In this document: one piece after another, positions 44,631-53,151 of the stretch | Numbering within the stretch: position 1 is the first letter of the stretch | How the letters are laid out: the number at the start of each line of letters is the position of its first letter | Source: Phycisphaerae bacterium | Lineage (GTDB): Bacteria; Planctomycetota; Phycisphaerae; UBA1845 | Length of the DNA stretch: 53,731 nucleotides | Assembly: GCA_021604825.1 (NCBI GenBank) | Contig: BQJS01000007.1 | Coordinates: forward strand, 1 to 53,731 | Reading direction: 5' to 3' | Position numbers and translations under genes: made by a program | Notes under the pieces: generated by a model | Database searches by the model: none | The model's input: only the letters and a program-made list of their open reading frames with translations | What the model was told of the DNA's origin: nothing

Positions 44631-45626
44631 CTATAGTGCGATGCGTACTTGAAAGCGGACGACTGGACCGTCGCTGATGCCTACTCTGTTGTCGCCGCGA
44701 TCCTCATAGTCTTCGCCCTCAAACCAAAACCGATCAAACGCCCAGCCACCTGCCGCCTCCAGCGAAACGCGTTCGTCAATGTCCCACTGCACCCCGGCTT
44801 CGACGCGCTTCTCGAAATAGAACAGGCGATCGTCGTCGTCAAGTCGATCATGTCGAAAGAAGCGTTGATTTGTCCAATCGAATCCGGCGAAGAGTCGCAC
44901 GTTCTCCACCGGGCGATAGTTGAGCAGTGCATGAACGTTGCGGGGAATGAAGTACGACGCCTCAAGCGTCCACTTGTCCGCGGGCTTCCAGCGCAGGGCG
45001 ACCAATGGAACACCAGCCACCAAGCTAAAGTCTTCACTGGGTGCGTAGTGATAGGCGACACCGGGTAGTGGCACGTTTGGCAGAAAGTCACGGTTATTGG
45101 CGAAGTTAACCAGCACCAACCATGCGTTGCGTTCACCGTCCGGGATGCGCAGAAAACCGTTGGCGGTGACGGCCACCTCATCGCCACTGGCGAAGGGTCT
45201 ATCGCTGGGCGACCCCACGGACGCCATCAATCCGAGCGTCCAGTCGTTCTCAAGTTTTTGACGATAATTGGCGCCGACGCGGATGTCCCACAGCGTATCG
45301 GGCAATCGATCGAACGTATCTGGAAACCGCGCGTCGGTGTCAAGTTCGGTCATGCCCACACCCCCGAACACTGTCCATGAGCGGCGATCGTCGCGATAGA
45401 TAGGCGCGCTCAGTCGAAAGTCGCGACGGGTCATCCGCAACTCGCCATTTTGTCCAGAGACAGCATCATTGAAATAGTTCTCTTGCTCGTAGTCGACCTT
45501 CAACTTCATCGAACCGTAATCGCGATCGGTCATTTGTTCGATGAAGTTCTGCCCACGGGCAACCGTGCCACCAATTGCAAACGTTGCACCAATTATTGCC
45601 CATGAGTAGAAAGAGAAAATACGCAT
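44631..45626 (-). CDS. Outer-membrane beta-barrel protein (DUF6268-like)
   Basis: 331 residues with a signal peptide (FYSWAIIGATFAIGGTVARG) and then alternating hydrophobic/polar strands throughout, ending in aromatic/hydrophobic VRFQVRIAL, which is a typical last barrel strand. The repeated WTVFGGVGM, WTLGLMASVG, WKPADKWTLEASYF and VRLFAGFDWTNQRFF patterns indicate a transmembrane beta-barrel of about 12-14 strands. It resembles the DUF6268 family. The cargo is unknown. ATG 45626 is chosen because AAGGA lies upstream at normal spacing; the earlier frame from 45698 lacks a site. Confidence 0.75.
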   Translation of the reverse strand: MRIFSFYSWAIIGATFAIGGTVARGQNFIEQMTDRDYGSMKLKVDYEQENYFNDAVSGQNGELRMTRRDFRLSAPIYRDDRRSWTVFGGVGMTELDTDARFPDTFDRLPDTLWDIRVGANYRQKLENDWTLGLMASVGSPSDRPFASGDEVAVTANGFLRIPDGERNAWLVLVNFANNRDFLPNVPLPGVAYHYAPSEDFSLVAGVPLVALRWKPADKWTLEASYFIPRNVHALLNYRPVENVRLFAGFDWTNQRFFRHDRLDDDDRLFYFEKRVEAGVQWDIDERVSLEAAGGWAFDRFWFEGEDYEDRGDNRVGISDGPVVRFQVRIAL

Positions 45627-45853
45627 CTGGATGATCCTTGCAGAATCGACGCTACAGCCCATCGCCACCTGACTTAGGTTTCTTAGTTGACTGTTCAATC
45701 ACGCTTGGGTCACGATATCTCTTAACTTGCATGGTGTCCAGCCAGTACAATCTCGACTCAATTGGCCCGAATCGAATTCGCCACTTACGTTGGAGGACTT
45801 CGCGCCCGGAACCAGGCGCGATACGTGAGGTGCGGTCCAACGACACCATTCGT

Positions 45854-46228
45854 TCACTCTTTGCCAAGAAGGATTGCCGAGACTACCAGCAACGACAATT
45901 CCAGCGCCGACAAAACGTAAGTCGTACCATCCAAGCGTCCATAGAGTCCGATACTGATGCCACGAAAAAGCACCAGGCTTCCGTGTATGATCACGCAAAT
46001 CAGCAGCGCGTTCCGCAAGAAGTCGGGCCGCAGCAAGGGTAGCAGAAAGATGCAACCCAGCGCCAGTTGCAGTCCACCGTACACGACAAGGTACTCACTC
46101 TGCCCCGACCCCGGTTTGAGTTCAAAGCCGATACTCGACGCCGTTTTCTGGGGTTGAAGCGTGCACCATACAGAAAACCCCAGATATGCGATGCCGACAA
46201 TGCTCGTGAAAATGCGGGCTGCGATCAT
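45854..46228 (-). CDS. Small membrane protein, DUF4345-like
   Basis: 124 residues with four hydrophobic segments and the central YLVVYGGLQLALGCIFLLPL pattern seen in DUF4345-type inner-membrane proteins. No catalytic residues are apparent and the function is unknown. It is 227 bp from the downstream barrel gene and is separated from the small secreted-peptide gene by a terminator-like hairpin, so it is probably a separate transcript. Confidence 0.7.
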   Translation of the reverse strand: MIAARIFTSIVGIAYLGFSVWCTLQPQKTASSIGFELKPGSGQSEYLVVYGGLQLALGCIFLLPLLRPDFLRNALLICVIIHGSLVLFRGISIGLYGRLDGTTYVLSALELSLLVVSAILLGKE

Positions 46229-46314
46229 CAGTGATTACTTTCAGGGAAGTAAGATTTTTTTCCGCGGCGTCTTCGCAAGGAAGAATGGGCGAACCGCGAT
46301 CTCAGTGCAAAAAC

Positions 46315-46344
46315 GGCAGGGCGTGGCCTGGGCAACGCCCTGCC
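46315..46344 (-). terminator. Terminator of the small exported peptide gene
   Basis: A perfect 10-bp GC-rich stem (46315-46324 with 46335-46344) with a 10-nt loop. Reading the minus strand it is followed by GTTTTTG, giving a rho-independent terminator about 78 bp after the stop of the 59-residue peptide gene. Confidence 0.8.
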
Positions 46345-46421
46345 ATCTGAATTGGATAGACTCTTGCGTGATGCAAGAAAAGGACAGTTACTTTAATACC
46401 TCGAATTCAACCGAACGCGGC

Positions 46422-46601
46422 CTAAAGGATGAGGCCGGGACCGTCATCGCCGAAGAAATCGAAGAAGGCATCACTATCCCAAAGTAGCTCAGTTGCAGCA
46501 TTGAGGAGGATGTCCGGAAGGATCTGACCGATGCATCCCAATTGACAGACCGATCCCAGAATGGTCACCATCGCGAACGTCTTGAAAGATCTTTTCTTCA
46601 T
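46422..46601 (-). CDS. Small exported peptide (59 aa)
   Basis: The ATG at 46601 is preceded by AAGGAG with 8-nt spacing, among the best ribosome-binding sites in the window, and the gene has its own terminator. The product begins MKKRSFKTFAMVTILGSVCQLGC, a signal peptide or imperfect lipobox, followed by an acidic C-terminal part DSDAFFDFFGDDGPGLIL. I recognise no named family. A lipoprotein anchored at the second cysteine is possible but the lipobox is imperfect. The longer frame back to 46661 is not supported. Confidence 0.7.
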   Translation of the reverse strand: MKKRSFKTFAMVTILGSVCQLGCIGQILPDILLNAATELLWDSDAFFDFFGDDGPGLIL

Positions 46602-47034
46602 TGCTTGTTCTCCTTGATAGAAAATCGAACAGGGTGCGCGGTTGCCTGGAGGTTGAGCCAAACGTCATTAGACGATTGCCTGGACCGCAAGAATGCTTAT
46701 ACGAATTCGTGGACCTACAGAGGCCCACGACTGGGTTACCGAATCTTTGCTCGTGCTTCCGGATGCAAGCCGATCCCGGGTTACACCCGAACATTCACGC
46801 TTTCGCAATTCGCGGGGCATCTGGATTCAAGATTTTCAAAAAAACTGAGCGGGCTATTAATCGCCGCTTGCGGAGTTTAAAATCGGCGACGCCATTTGGA
46901 TCATTCAATTGAAGAACTGCGGTAAGAATCCAAGCTCTTGCTTAGGAAGCTGACTCGAAGACCAGACGAACGGCGGTTGTCGGAAACTGGGCTCAACAGT
47001 AGCGTCGTTCGCCGTTGATCAAGGGTTGAATCAA
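46602..47034. other. Intergenic region, nothing recognised
   Basis: A 433-bp gap upstream of the small peptide gene and downstream of the phosphatase. It should hold the peptide promoter. An AACGGCG/CGCCGTT pair with a long loop near 46969-47015 could be a weak terminator of the phosphatase transcript. No gene is supported. Confidence 0.4.
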
Positions 47035-47892
47035 CTACATGGATGCGGCAGATTCGGCCATCATCTTTTCGCTATTGCCGCGCGGGCGACGAATTCGATT
47101 CACGATGGCATTTCGAAGTGTGGAACCATTGGGTCCCTCGACAAACTCAACCAGTGCAAATGTGACATCGTCGTGCTCCAATTCACTTTTTCCGCAATGG
47201 GCCTGCACCGCGCTGAGGAGATTCCCTGCGATATCTTGAGTCGATGCCCGCTGCATTTTTTGGAGCACAGCATCGACGCCTTTGGACCCGAATAATGTGT
47301 AGTCTGAATCAGGCGCTTCGAGCAAACCATCTGTGACCAAGAGAAGCCGATCGCCCAGATTCACGCGCAATGATTGCCTCGTGTAGACCGTCTCGGGCTC
47401 GGCTGCCAAGGGTAAGTCCTCCAGAGGCTGCTCCGGCTGAGACTCAATCAAGTTGAGTTGTTGCCATGTATTTTCCTGTTTTCGATAGTACCAGGCAGGG
47501 GGGTGCCCTGCGTAGCTCAGCGAAAGCCACCGCCGTGGTGGGTAATAACTCATCACCGCCGCCGTCGTGAGTGCCTTGAATCCGACCTCTGACAGTTCTC
47601 GATTCAGTCGCCGCAGCACACTGCGCTGATCCGGCCAATTCATGTACCTTTTCATCGTGCGTCCGACCATTGAACTGATCGCCGAAACGGATTCGCCGTG
47701 GCCAACAACATCGGCAAGCATCATTCGCGAAAGAAGTCCCGACCCGCATGTGGTCAGTGAATGCACATCACCGCCCTGTCCGCCGCCGCAAGCTTGCGAA
47801 TAGATGTGACCGCGCAGTCCGGGCATCTCTACCGGGCTGTTGATCGATAGGTTTCCGCCCCACATCTCATGGCAAACCAATTGCAGCGACAT
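47035..47892 (-). CDS. SpoIIE/RsbU-type PP2C serine phosphatase
   Basis: A 285-residue single-domain metal-dependent phosphatase. The metal-binding aspartates occur in GGDVHSL, ADVVGHG and LVTDGLLEA, and the last in EHDDVTFALVE. Such phosphatases usually dephosphorylate anti-sigma-factor antagonists in partner-switching pathways. There is no attached sensor domain, and no kinase or antagonist gene is adjacent. A basic C-terminal extension follows the domain. It lies 26 nt downstream of the peroxiredoxin-like selenoprotein gene and is likely in the same operon. Confidence 0.88.
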   Translation of the reverse strand: MSLQLVCHEMWGGNLSINSPVEMPGLRGHIYSQACGGGQGGDVHSLTTCGSGLLSRMMLADVVGHGESVSAISSMVGRTMKRYMNWPDQRSVLRRLNRELSEVGFKALTTAAVMSYYPPRRWLSLSYAGHPPAWYYRKQENTWQQLNLIESQPEQPLEDLPLAAEPETVYTRQSLRVNLGDRLLLVTDGLLEAPDSDYTLFGSKGVDAVLQKMQRASTQDIAGNLLSAVQAHCGKSELEHDDVTFALVEFVEGPNGSTLRNAIVNRIRRPRGNSEKMMAESAASM

Positions 47893-47918
47893 GTGATTGT
47901 CATCCCCTTTGATCGGAT

Positions 47919-48473
47919 TCAGTGCGAGTCGTCGACGATTGTCTCTAGCCCCGAGCGCACGAAGCGCTCAAGATCAGGCTTATCCGAAATGGTCTTCGCC
48001 ACGTAACTCGCGAGTATTTTGCTCTTGTGAACAAGGAACGCACCGGGCATTTGCCAAACATCGCCGATCGGCCGGCGCGGCAAATGACCGGCAAGCGACG
48101 CCTTGATACCGCACGCCCAAACTTTCGGCGCAAGCATTGCCCCCAATCCACCCCGCTCAAGTCCGAACGCGGCATACAGTTTTCGATCGGGATCACTGAT
48201 GCGTGGCGTTTGATCGAGGCCATGCTCGGCCATCAGGGGCGCAACGACGGATTCTTCGCCCATGTGGACGATCCCGACCTGCGCACCGGCAGCGTTGATC
48301 GAATGCATTTTGGCTGAGACCTCAGCCAGTGCCTCGTGGCAAAACATTCACCCCATGTGCCGCAAGAAAATCAGCAGCACCGGTATTGATTCGGATAGTG
48401 CAGCGAGCGATTTCCCGTTCTGATCGCGAAATTCGTCGAGACACTGCTCGTTTACGATTGGGTGAGTCGACAT
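47919..48473 (-). CDS. Peroxiredoxin-like AhpC/TSA-type selenoprotein (UGA = Sec42)
   Basis: Read with UGA 48348-48350 as selenocysteine, the gene encodes 184 residues of the thioredoxin-fold AhpC/TSA_2-like family. Its N-terminus (from ATG 48473, AGGGGTG upstream) runs SIPVLLIFLRHMG, then Sec, then MFCHEALAEV; members of this family have FLRHxGCxFCREAL here, so Sec replaces the first Cys of the CxxC active site. The rest continues without interruption: VGIVHMGEE, PRISDPDRKLYAAFGL, APKVWACG, and GDVWQMPGAFLVH. It is predicted to reduce peroxides or disulfides, with the Sec raising reactivity. Starting at the in-frame ATG 48347 would give only 142 residues without the active site. A hairpin suitable as SECIS follows the UGA. 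Confidence 0.85.
48308..48350 (-). promoter_or_regulatory. Candidate bacterial SECIS element with UGA codon
   Basis: In the mRNA (minus strand) the UGA is followed after 20 nt by a perfect hairpin GGCUGA-GGUC-UCAGCC (stem 48322-48327 with 48312-48317, loop 48318-48321). The loop begins with GG and lies 26 nt after the UGA, within the 16-37 nt range known for bacterial SECIS. A UUUU/AAAA pairing below it (AAAA at 48308-48311) could extend the stem. It lies inside the coding frame, as bacterial SECIS elements do. Confidence 0.75.
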
Positions 48474-48885
48474 TTTTAATTCACCCCTAAGTCTCTGAAT
48501 GAAAGGACTTTAATTCCACGCCTTTGAGTTGATCATCGCAGGCTGATTCCGTCAATACAGTAATTGCACGGTTTTGATCTTGATAATCGACGCGTCTGGA
48601 ATCAACGTCTTAAAGCGATTCATCGCCCCCCAGGGGTATTCGTCGACGGGCGACGGGTGGATTCAGGCAGCCATCGTACTTCGCGCGCGGAGCGGTTGTC
48701 GCTGCTTTGAAATTCGATGAATCCGATTGGGGCAATCTCTCGAAATCAACTTTAGATAACAGGAGGAATTCGGTCTCGCGTGTGCATTTCAGCCGATCGG
48801 TGCTCATTCGCCATCGCAACACTCGCAAGTGTGACGGCAGCCGATGGGCGGGTTCATACGCGGCTCTTGACCGTTTGGAAAACCA
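48474..48885. other. Divergent intergenic region between selenoprotein gene and lipid operon
   Basis: A 412-bp gap that must hold the promoters of the minus-strand selenoprotein operon and of the plus-strand lipid operon. A TTGACG hexamer at about 48550 faces the selenoprotein gene without a good -10. An AGGAGG (48761-48767) is not followed by a usable start codon. No gene is supported. Confidence 0.45.
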
Positions 48886-49839
48886 ATGACAACCACACTC
48901 CAATTCATCGCAAGCCTATTGGGGCCATCGCCAGTCATAGAATCCCTTCCAGAGAAACGATTGCAGCAGACTCGGTTGTCATGCTGGGGGCCTTACCTTT
49001 TTCTTCATGTGGGTTGTCTCGGCGTGATTTGGACAGGCTGTAGTTGGTTTGCGGTTGCCGTCGCGGTGGCGCTGTACTTTATTCGAATGTTTGCCATCAC
49101 GGGATTTTATCATCGATATTTTTCACATCGGACATTCAAGACATCGCGTCTCGCCCAGTTTCTTTTTGCGGTGTGGGGTAACACTTCGGCGCAGCGCGGA
49201 CCGATCTGGTGGGCATCGCAGCATCGCCACCACCACACCCATGCCGACGACGAATGCGACGCCCATTCACCCAGTCAACACGGATTCTATTGGAGCCATA
49301 TTGGTTGGCTGACGGCGTCCGACAATCTTGTGATTCACGCCCGTCGGGTGCGCGACCTGCTGCGTTTTCCAGAACTTCGATTCCTCGATCGATTTAGCGT
49401 TTTGGTTCCGGCGGTCCTCGGCGCGGCGCTCTACGGTTTGGGAGCATTTCTTGGTCGATTCGCTCCGAGTCTCGGCACAAGCGGTTGGCAATTGGTTGTT
49501 TGGGGATTCTTCATTTCAACGGTCGTCCTCTTTCATGCCACTTGCACCATCAACTCGCTCGCCCATCTGTTTGGAAAGCGCAGATACGACACGACAGACG
49601 ACAGCCGCAACAGCGTCTTCCTTGCGTTTCTGACACTGGGCGAAGGGTGGCACAACAATCATCACCGTTATCCAGGCTCTGTGCGGCAAGGCTTTTATTG
49701 GTGGGAGATCGACTTGACCTATTTGGGACTGCGGGTGCTGCAATGGCTGGGATTGATCTGGGAACTTAACCCAGTGCCTCCAAGTGTCCTCGCGGAAGGA
49801 AGCCAGCGAGCGCACGAAAAAAACGCGGGGTACACCTGA
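48886..49839 (+). CDS. Acyl-CoA/fatty-acid delta-9-type desaturase
   Basis: A 317-residue membrane di-iron desaturase. The three histidine boxes are visible: HRYFSHR (about residue 76), HRHHH in WASQHRHHHTHAD (about 113) and HNNHH in GEGWHNNHHRYPGS (about 257), as in stearoyl-CoA desaturases. Hydrophobic segments flank the boxes. It would introduce a cis double bond into acyl chains, affecting membrane fluidity. The C-terminal part RQGFYWWEIDLTYLGLRVLQ is typical of this subfamily. Its stop overlaps the next start by one base, making it the first gene of a five-gene lipid operon. Confidence 0.93.
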   Translation: MTTTLQFIASLLGPSPVIESLPEKRLQQTRLSCWGPYLFLHVGCLGVIWTGCSWFAVAVAVALYFIRMFAITGFYHRYFSHRTFKTSRLAQFLFAVWGNTSAQRGPIWWASQHRHHHTHADDECDAHSPSQHGFYWSHIGWLTASDNLVIHARRVRDLLRFPELRFLDRFSVLVPAVLGAALYGLGAFLGRFAPSLGTSGWQLVVWGFFISTVVLFHATCTINSLAHLFGKRRYDTTDDSRNSVFLAFLTLGEGWHNNHHRYPGSVRQGFYWWEIDLTYLGLRVLQWLGLIWELNPVPPSVLAEGSQRAHEKNAGYT

Positions 49840-51083
49840 TGCGAATCGCCGTGATCGGCACAGGCATTTCCGGATTGGTCGCATCGTATTTACTTGCTGA
49901 CGACCATGACTTGACCGTCTTCGAGGCGAACGACTACATCGGAGGCCATACGCATACGGTCAAAGTCGATGATCCATCCGGTCCAACCAACGTGGACACC
50001 GGTTTTATCGTTTACAATGAATGGACCTATCCCAATTTCTGCAAGTTGCTTGATCGCCTCGGCGTCGAAACCCAAGCCAGCAACATGAGCTTCAGCGTTC
50101 GAGACGACGCGGCTGACATTGAGTACAAAGGCGACAACCTCAACACGCTCTTCGCCCAACGCAGCAATTTTCTGCGGTGGGGCCACTACCGCATGCTCTA
50201 CGAAATACTGCGCTTTTACAGGCAGTCGCGCCGCTTATTGAATCGATCAGCCGACGGTTTAACGATGGGCAACTACCTGCGGCAGGAGCGCTATTCCACG
50301 GAGTTTATCGAACGTCATTTAATTCCGATGGGGGCCGCGATCTGGTCTGCCGATCCGAACCAGTTCTACGACTTCCCGGCTGCGTATTTCGTTCGGTTCT
50401 GTCACAACCACGGCATGCTCAACATCCTCCGCCGACCGCAGTGGCGGGTGATTCGCGGTGGGTCCTTGCAATATGTTCGAAAGATCACCGCACCGTTTCA
50501 CTCGCGCATTCGCCTGAGCACTCCAGTCAAGACGATCAAGCGGCAACCCGATTCTGTAGAAGTAACTTCCGAGCGATTCGGCACCGAACGGTTCGACCAA
50601 GTGATCATCGCAGCACACAGCGACCAAGCGCTACGGATGCTCGCAGACCCAACGCCTTCGGAAACTGAAGTGCTGGGCAAAATGCGTTATCAGCGCAACG
50701 ATGTGGCGCTGCACCATGACACTTCATGCTTACCGCATCGCCGCAAGGCGTGGTCCAGTTGGAACTATCACATTCCCAAGACACGGCAGTCGACTGCGAT
50801 CGTTACTTACAACATGAACGAGTTGCAGTCGCTAGGCACGGACAGGACGTATTGCGTTACGCTCAACGCGAGCGAACACATTGATGAGAAAAAATGCCTC
50901 CGACAGCTGCGTTACGACCACCCTGTTTACACGACTGACAGCGTGCTGGCTCAGAAGCGGCACAGTGAAATCAGCGGGGTTCATCGCACCCACTACTGTG
51001 GTGCCTACTGGGGATATGGATTCCATGAGGACGGCGTAAACAGCGGCCTGACCGTTTGCAAGCAATTTGGCAAGGGACTCTGA
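49839..51083 (+). CDS. FAD-dependent amine-oxidase-type oxidoreductase
   Basis: A 414-residue flavoprotein. The N-terminal FAD-binding Rossmann motif is VIGTGISGLVASYLL, with the acidic residue in VFEAND at the end of the second strand, and GGHTHTV as in amine-oxidase-type flavoproteins. It resembles the oxidoreductase that is commonly encoded beside DUF1365 and cyclopropane-fatty-acid synthase, for example in the RpoE-ChrR singlet-oxygen-response genes of Rhodobacter. The substrate, probably an acyl chain, is not established. It overlaps the previous gene by one base and is followed 2 nt later by the DUF1365 gene. Confidence 0.88.
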   Translation: MRIAVIGTGISGLVASYLLADDHDLTVFEANDYIGGHTHTVKVDDPSGPTNVDTGFIVYNEWTYPNFCKLLDRLGVETQASNMSFSVRDDAADIEYKGDNLNTLFAQRSNFLRWGHYRMLYEILRFYRQSRRLLNRSADGLTMGNYLRQERYSTEFIERHLIPMGAAIWSADPNQFYDFPAAYFVRFCHNHGMLNILRRPQWRVIRGGSLQYVRKITAPFHSRIRLSTPVKTIKRQPDSVEVTSERFGTERFDQVIIAAHSDQALRMLADPTPSETEVLGKMRYQRNDVALHHDTSCLPHRRKAWSSWNYHIPKTRQSTAIVTYNMNELQSLGTDRTYCVTLNASEHIDEKKCLRQLRYDHPVYTTDSVLAQKRHSEISGVHRTHYCGAYWGYGFHEDGVNSGLTVCKQFGKGL

Positions 51084-51085
51084 TC

Positions 51086-51877
51086 ATGCACAGCGCCATC
51101 TACGAGGGACGAGTCCGCCATAAACGCTTCACGCCGGTCGAGCATGTTTTCGACTACGCACTATTTATGATGTATCTCGACCTCGACGAACTTCCGAACT
51201 TGTTCGACAACTACCGGTTGTGGTCCAATGACGGCCGCGGGATTGCCCGGTTCAGGCGCCGCGACCACCTCAAGGGGCATGCTCCTCCGACGCAGGACCT
51301 CCGTCAAGCCGTGCGCGACCTGGTCGCCAAACAGACCGGAGTTGCACCGTCCGGTCCGATCCGACTTCTCACCCACCTTGAGTACTTCAGGTATCGGTTT
51401 AACCCAGTAAGCCTGTTCTTCTGCTTCGATGCGAACGATCAGCATGTCGAATCGATTGTTATTGAAATCAACAATACCCCTTGGAAAGAGCAGCATTGCT
51501 ATGTGCATTCCATCTTGAATCGGTCGGTGCCTTCAGACGCCACGCGGTTCGAGTTCGGAAAGGAGTTTCACATTTCGCCGTTTGTGGGAATGAACATGGA
51601 ATACGATTGGCGATTTTCGCAACCGGGCGAAAAACTCGGCGTCGTCATGGACACGTTGCACAAAGGTGAGAAACACTTGAACGCCACGATGACCATGCAG
51701 CGCCAAAAGATCACATCCGCTTCGCTGAATCGCGTGCTTTATCGATACCCCTTGATGACGCTGCGCGTGCTGTATGCCATTTACTGGCAGGCCTTACGCC
51801 TGAGGCTGAAGGGTTGCCCGCGCTATACCCATCCAGCCACGCTTGCCCGCCAAAACCGCGGAGTCAAAACATGCTGA
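51086..51877 (+). CDS. DUF1365 family protein
   Basis: 263 residues with the signatures of the DUF1365 family: HVFDYALFMMYLDLDEL near the N-terminus and YRFNPVSLFFCFD in the middle, then EFHISPFVGMNMEYDW. The family is found with CFA synthase and the flavoprotein upstream, and probably acts on lipids, but its reaction is not known. The ATG at 51086 follows the upstream stop by 2 nt; an in-frame ATG at 51056 overlaps the upstream gene and is less likely. The 3' end overlaps the next start. Confidence 0.87.
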   Translation: MHSAIYEGRVRHKRFTPVEHVFDYALFMMYLDLDELPNLFDNYRLWSNDGRGIARFRRRDHLKGHAPPTQDLRQAVRDLVAKQTGVAPSGPIRLLTHLEYFRYRFNPVSLFFCFDANDQHVESIVIEINNTPWKEQHCYVHSILNRSVPSDATRFEFGKEFHISPFVGMNMEYDWRFSQPGEKLGVVMDTLHKGEKHLNATMTMQRQKITSASLNRVLYRYPLMTLRVLYAIYWQALRLRLKGCPRYTHPATLARQNRGVKTC

Positions 51878-53151
51878 GCAAAACCATCGTTCCCAAAGCT
51901 AGTTCAGCCGTCAACGTCGGAGGAGGCGGCGTGATCGACGGCATTGCCCGCAAGCTCGTGTCGGCAGGGCTGAAGCGGATTACCGAGGGTGGCCTGGAAT
52001 TGGTCGAGGGAGAGCACCACCTGCGCTGCGGTGATCGCAATGCGGCAGAGGAAACCACCGCGCTGATTCGCGTGTTGGACCCGAGATTCTATCGTGCGGT
52101 CGCCTGGGGAGGCACCCTCGGTGCCGGAGAAGCCTACATCCGTGGTTGGTGGGATTGCGCTGATCTGACGACGCTCATCCGCATTCTTATTCGCAACCAT
52201 GACGCGTTCTCAGAGCTGAATGGAAGTCGCACGCGATTGTCTGGACTGGCCCAATGGGCGTGGCACGCATTTCGGCGCAACACCCTTAATGGGAGCCGGA
52301 AAAACATTTCTGCCCACTACGATCTCAGCAACGATTTCTATCAGTTGTTTCTCGATAAAACGATGACCTATTCATGCGGTATTTTTGAATCGCAGGAATC
52401 AACATTGCAGGAGGCGTCAGTCGCAAAATTGGATCGGATCTGCCGCAAGCTCGCGCTAACCCTTGATGACCACGTCATTGAAATCGGCACAGGATGGGGG
52501 AGTTTTGCGATTCATGCGGCGAAGAACTACGGCTGTCGCGTGACCACGACGACGATTTCTGAAAAGCAATATCAACTCGCGCACACGCGCATCGAAAACG
52601 CGGGCTTGTCTGATCGAATCACTTTGCTTCGGACAGACTACCGAAAGCTCACCGGTCAATATGACAAATTGGTTTCAATCGAAATGATCGAGGCCATCGG
52701 GTGGCAACAGTATCCCAACTTCTTCAAGCAATGTGCCGCCCTCCTAAAACCCGATGGCCTTGCGTGCATTCAGGCGATCACGAAAGCAGATCGCTACTAC
52801 GAAGAGTCCAAGCGCGAGGTCGACTTCATCAAACGCTACGTATTCCCCGGCAGCTGCATTCCCTCCATCGCGTCGATGACTGAAGCTGTTGCGAAAGCGT
52901 CAGACCTGACCCTGGGGCACATGGAAGACATCACCCCGCACTACGCAACCACGCTTCGATGTTGGCGCGACCGATTCAATGATCGATTGCCCGAGGTGCG
53001 GTCTTTGGGATTCTCTGAAACTTTCATTCGCATGTGGGAATACTACTTGTGCTATTGCGAAGCAGGTTTTCACGAGCGCGTCATCGGCGATGTGCAGATG
53101 GTATTGACCAAGCCGAGATTCAGCGGGGCCTTGCCGATGGGGGTCTTATGA
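51871..53151 (+). CDS. cfa: Cyclopropane-fatty-acyl-phospholipid synthase-like methyltransferase
   Basis: A 426-residue S-adenosylmethionine-dependent enzyme that adds a methylene group across the double bond of unsaturated phospholipid acyl chains. An N-terminal lipid-binding domain (about residues 30-130) precedes the Rossmann methyltransferase domain, with SAHYDLSNDFYQLFLD and the SAM-binding EIGTGWGSFAIHAA (about residue 204) followed by SIEMIEAIG. The desaturase at the head of the operon could supply its unsaturated substrate. The ATG at 51871 overlaps the DUF1365 stop by 7 nt; the longer frame from 51814 is not needed. Confidence 0.93.
   Translation: MLSKTIVPKASSAVNVGGGGVIDGIARKLVSAGLKRITEGGLELVEGEHHLRCGDRNAAEETTALIRVLDPRFYRAVAWGGTLGAGEAYIRGWWDCADLTTLIRILIRNHDAFSELNGSRTRLSGLAQWAWHAFRRNTLNGSRKNISAHYDLSNDFYQLFLDKTMTYSCGIFESQESTLQEASVAKLDRICRKLALTLDDHVIEIGTGWGSFAIHAAKNYGCRVTTTTISEKQYQLAHTRIENAGLSDRITLLRTDYRKLTGQYDKLVSIEMIEAIGWQQYPNFFKQCAALLKPDGLACIQAITKADRYYEESKREVDFIKRYVFPGSCIPSIASMTEAVAKASDLTLGHMEDITPHYATTLRCWRDRFNDRLPEVRSLGFSETFIRMWEYYLCYCEAGFHERVIGDVQMVLTKPRFSGALPMGVL

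Noticed and set aside
47919..48347. 142-residue version of the peroxiredoxin-like protein starting at ATG 48347
   Set aside because: It would lack the beta strand and the first active-site residue; the upstream segment matches the family in frame, so UGA readthrough as selenocysteine is the better model.
48780..49043. Plus-strand frame overlapping the desaturase start
   Set aside because: Shadow in another frame; no ribosome-binding site at proper spacing and no family.
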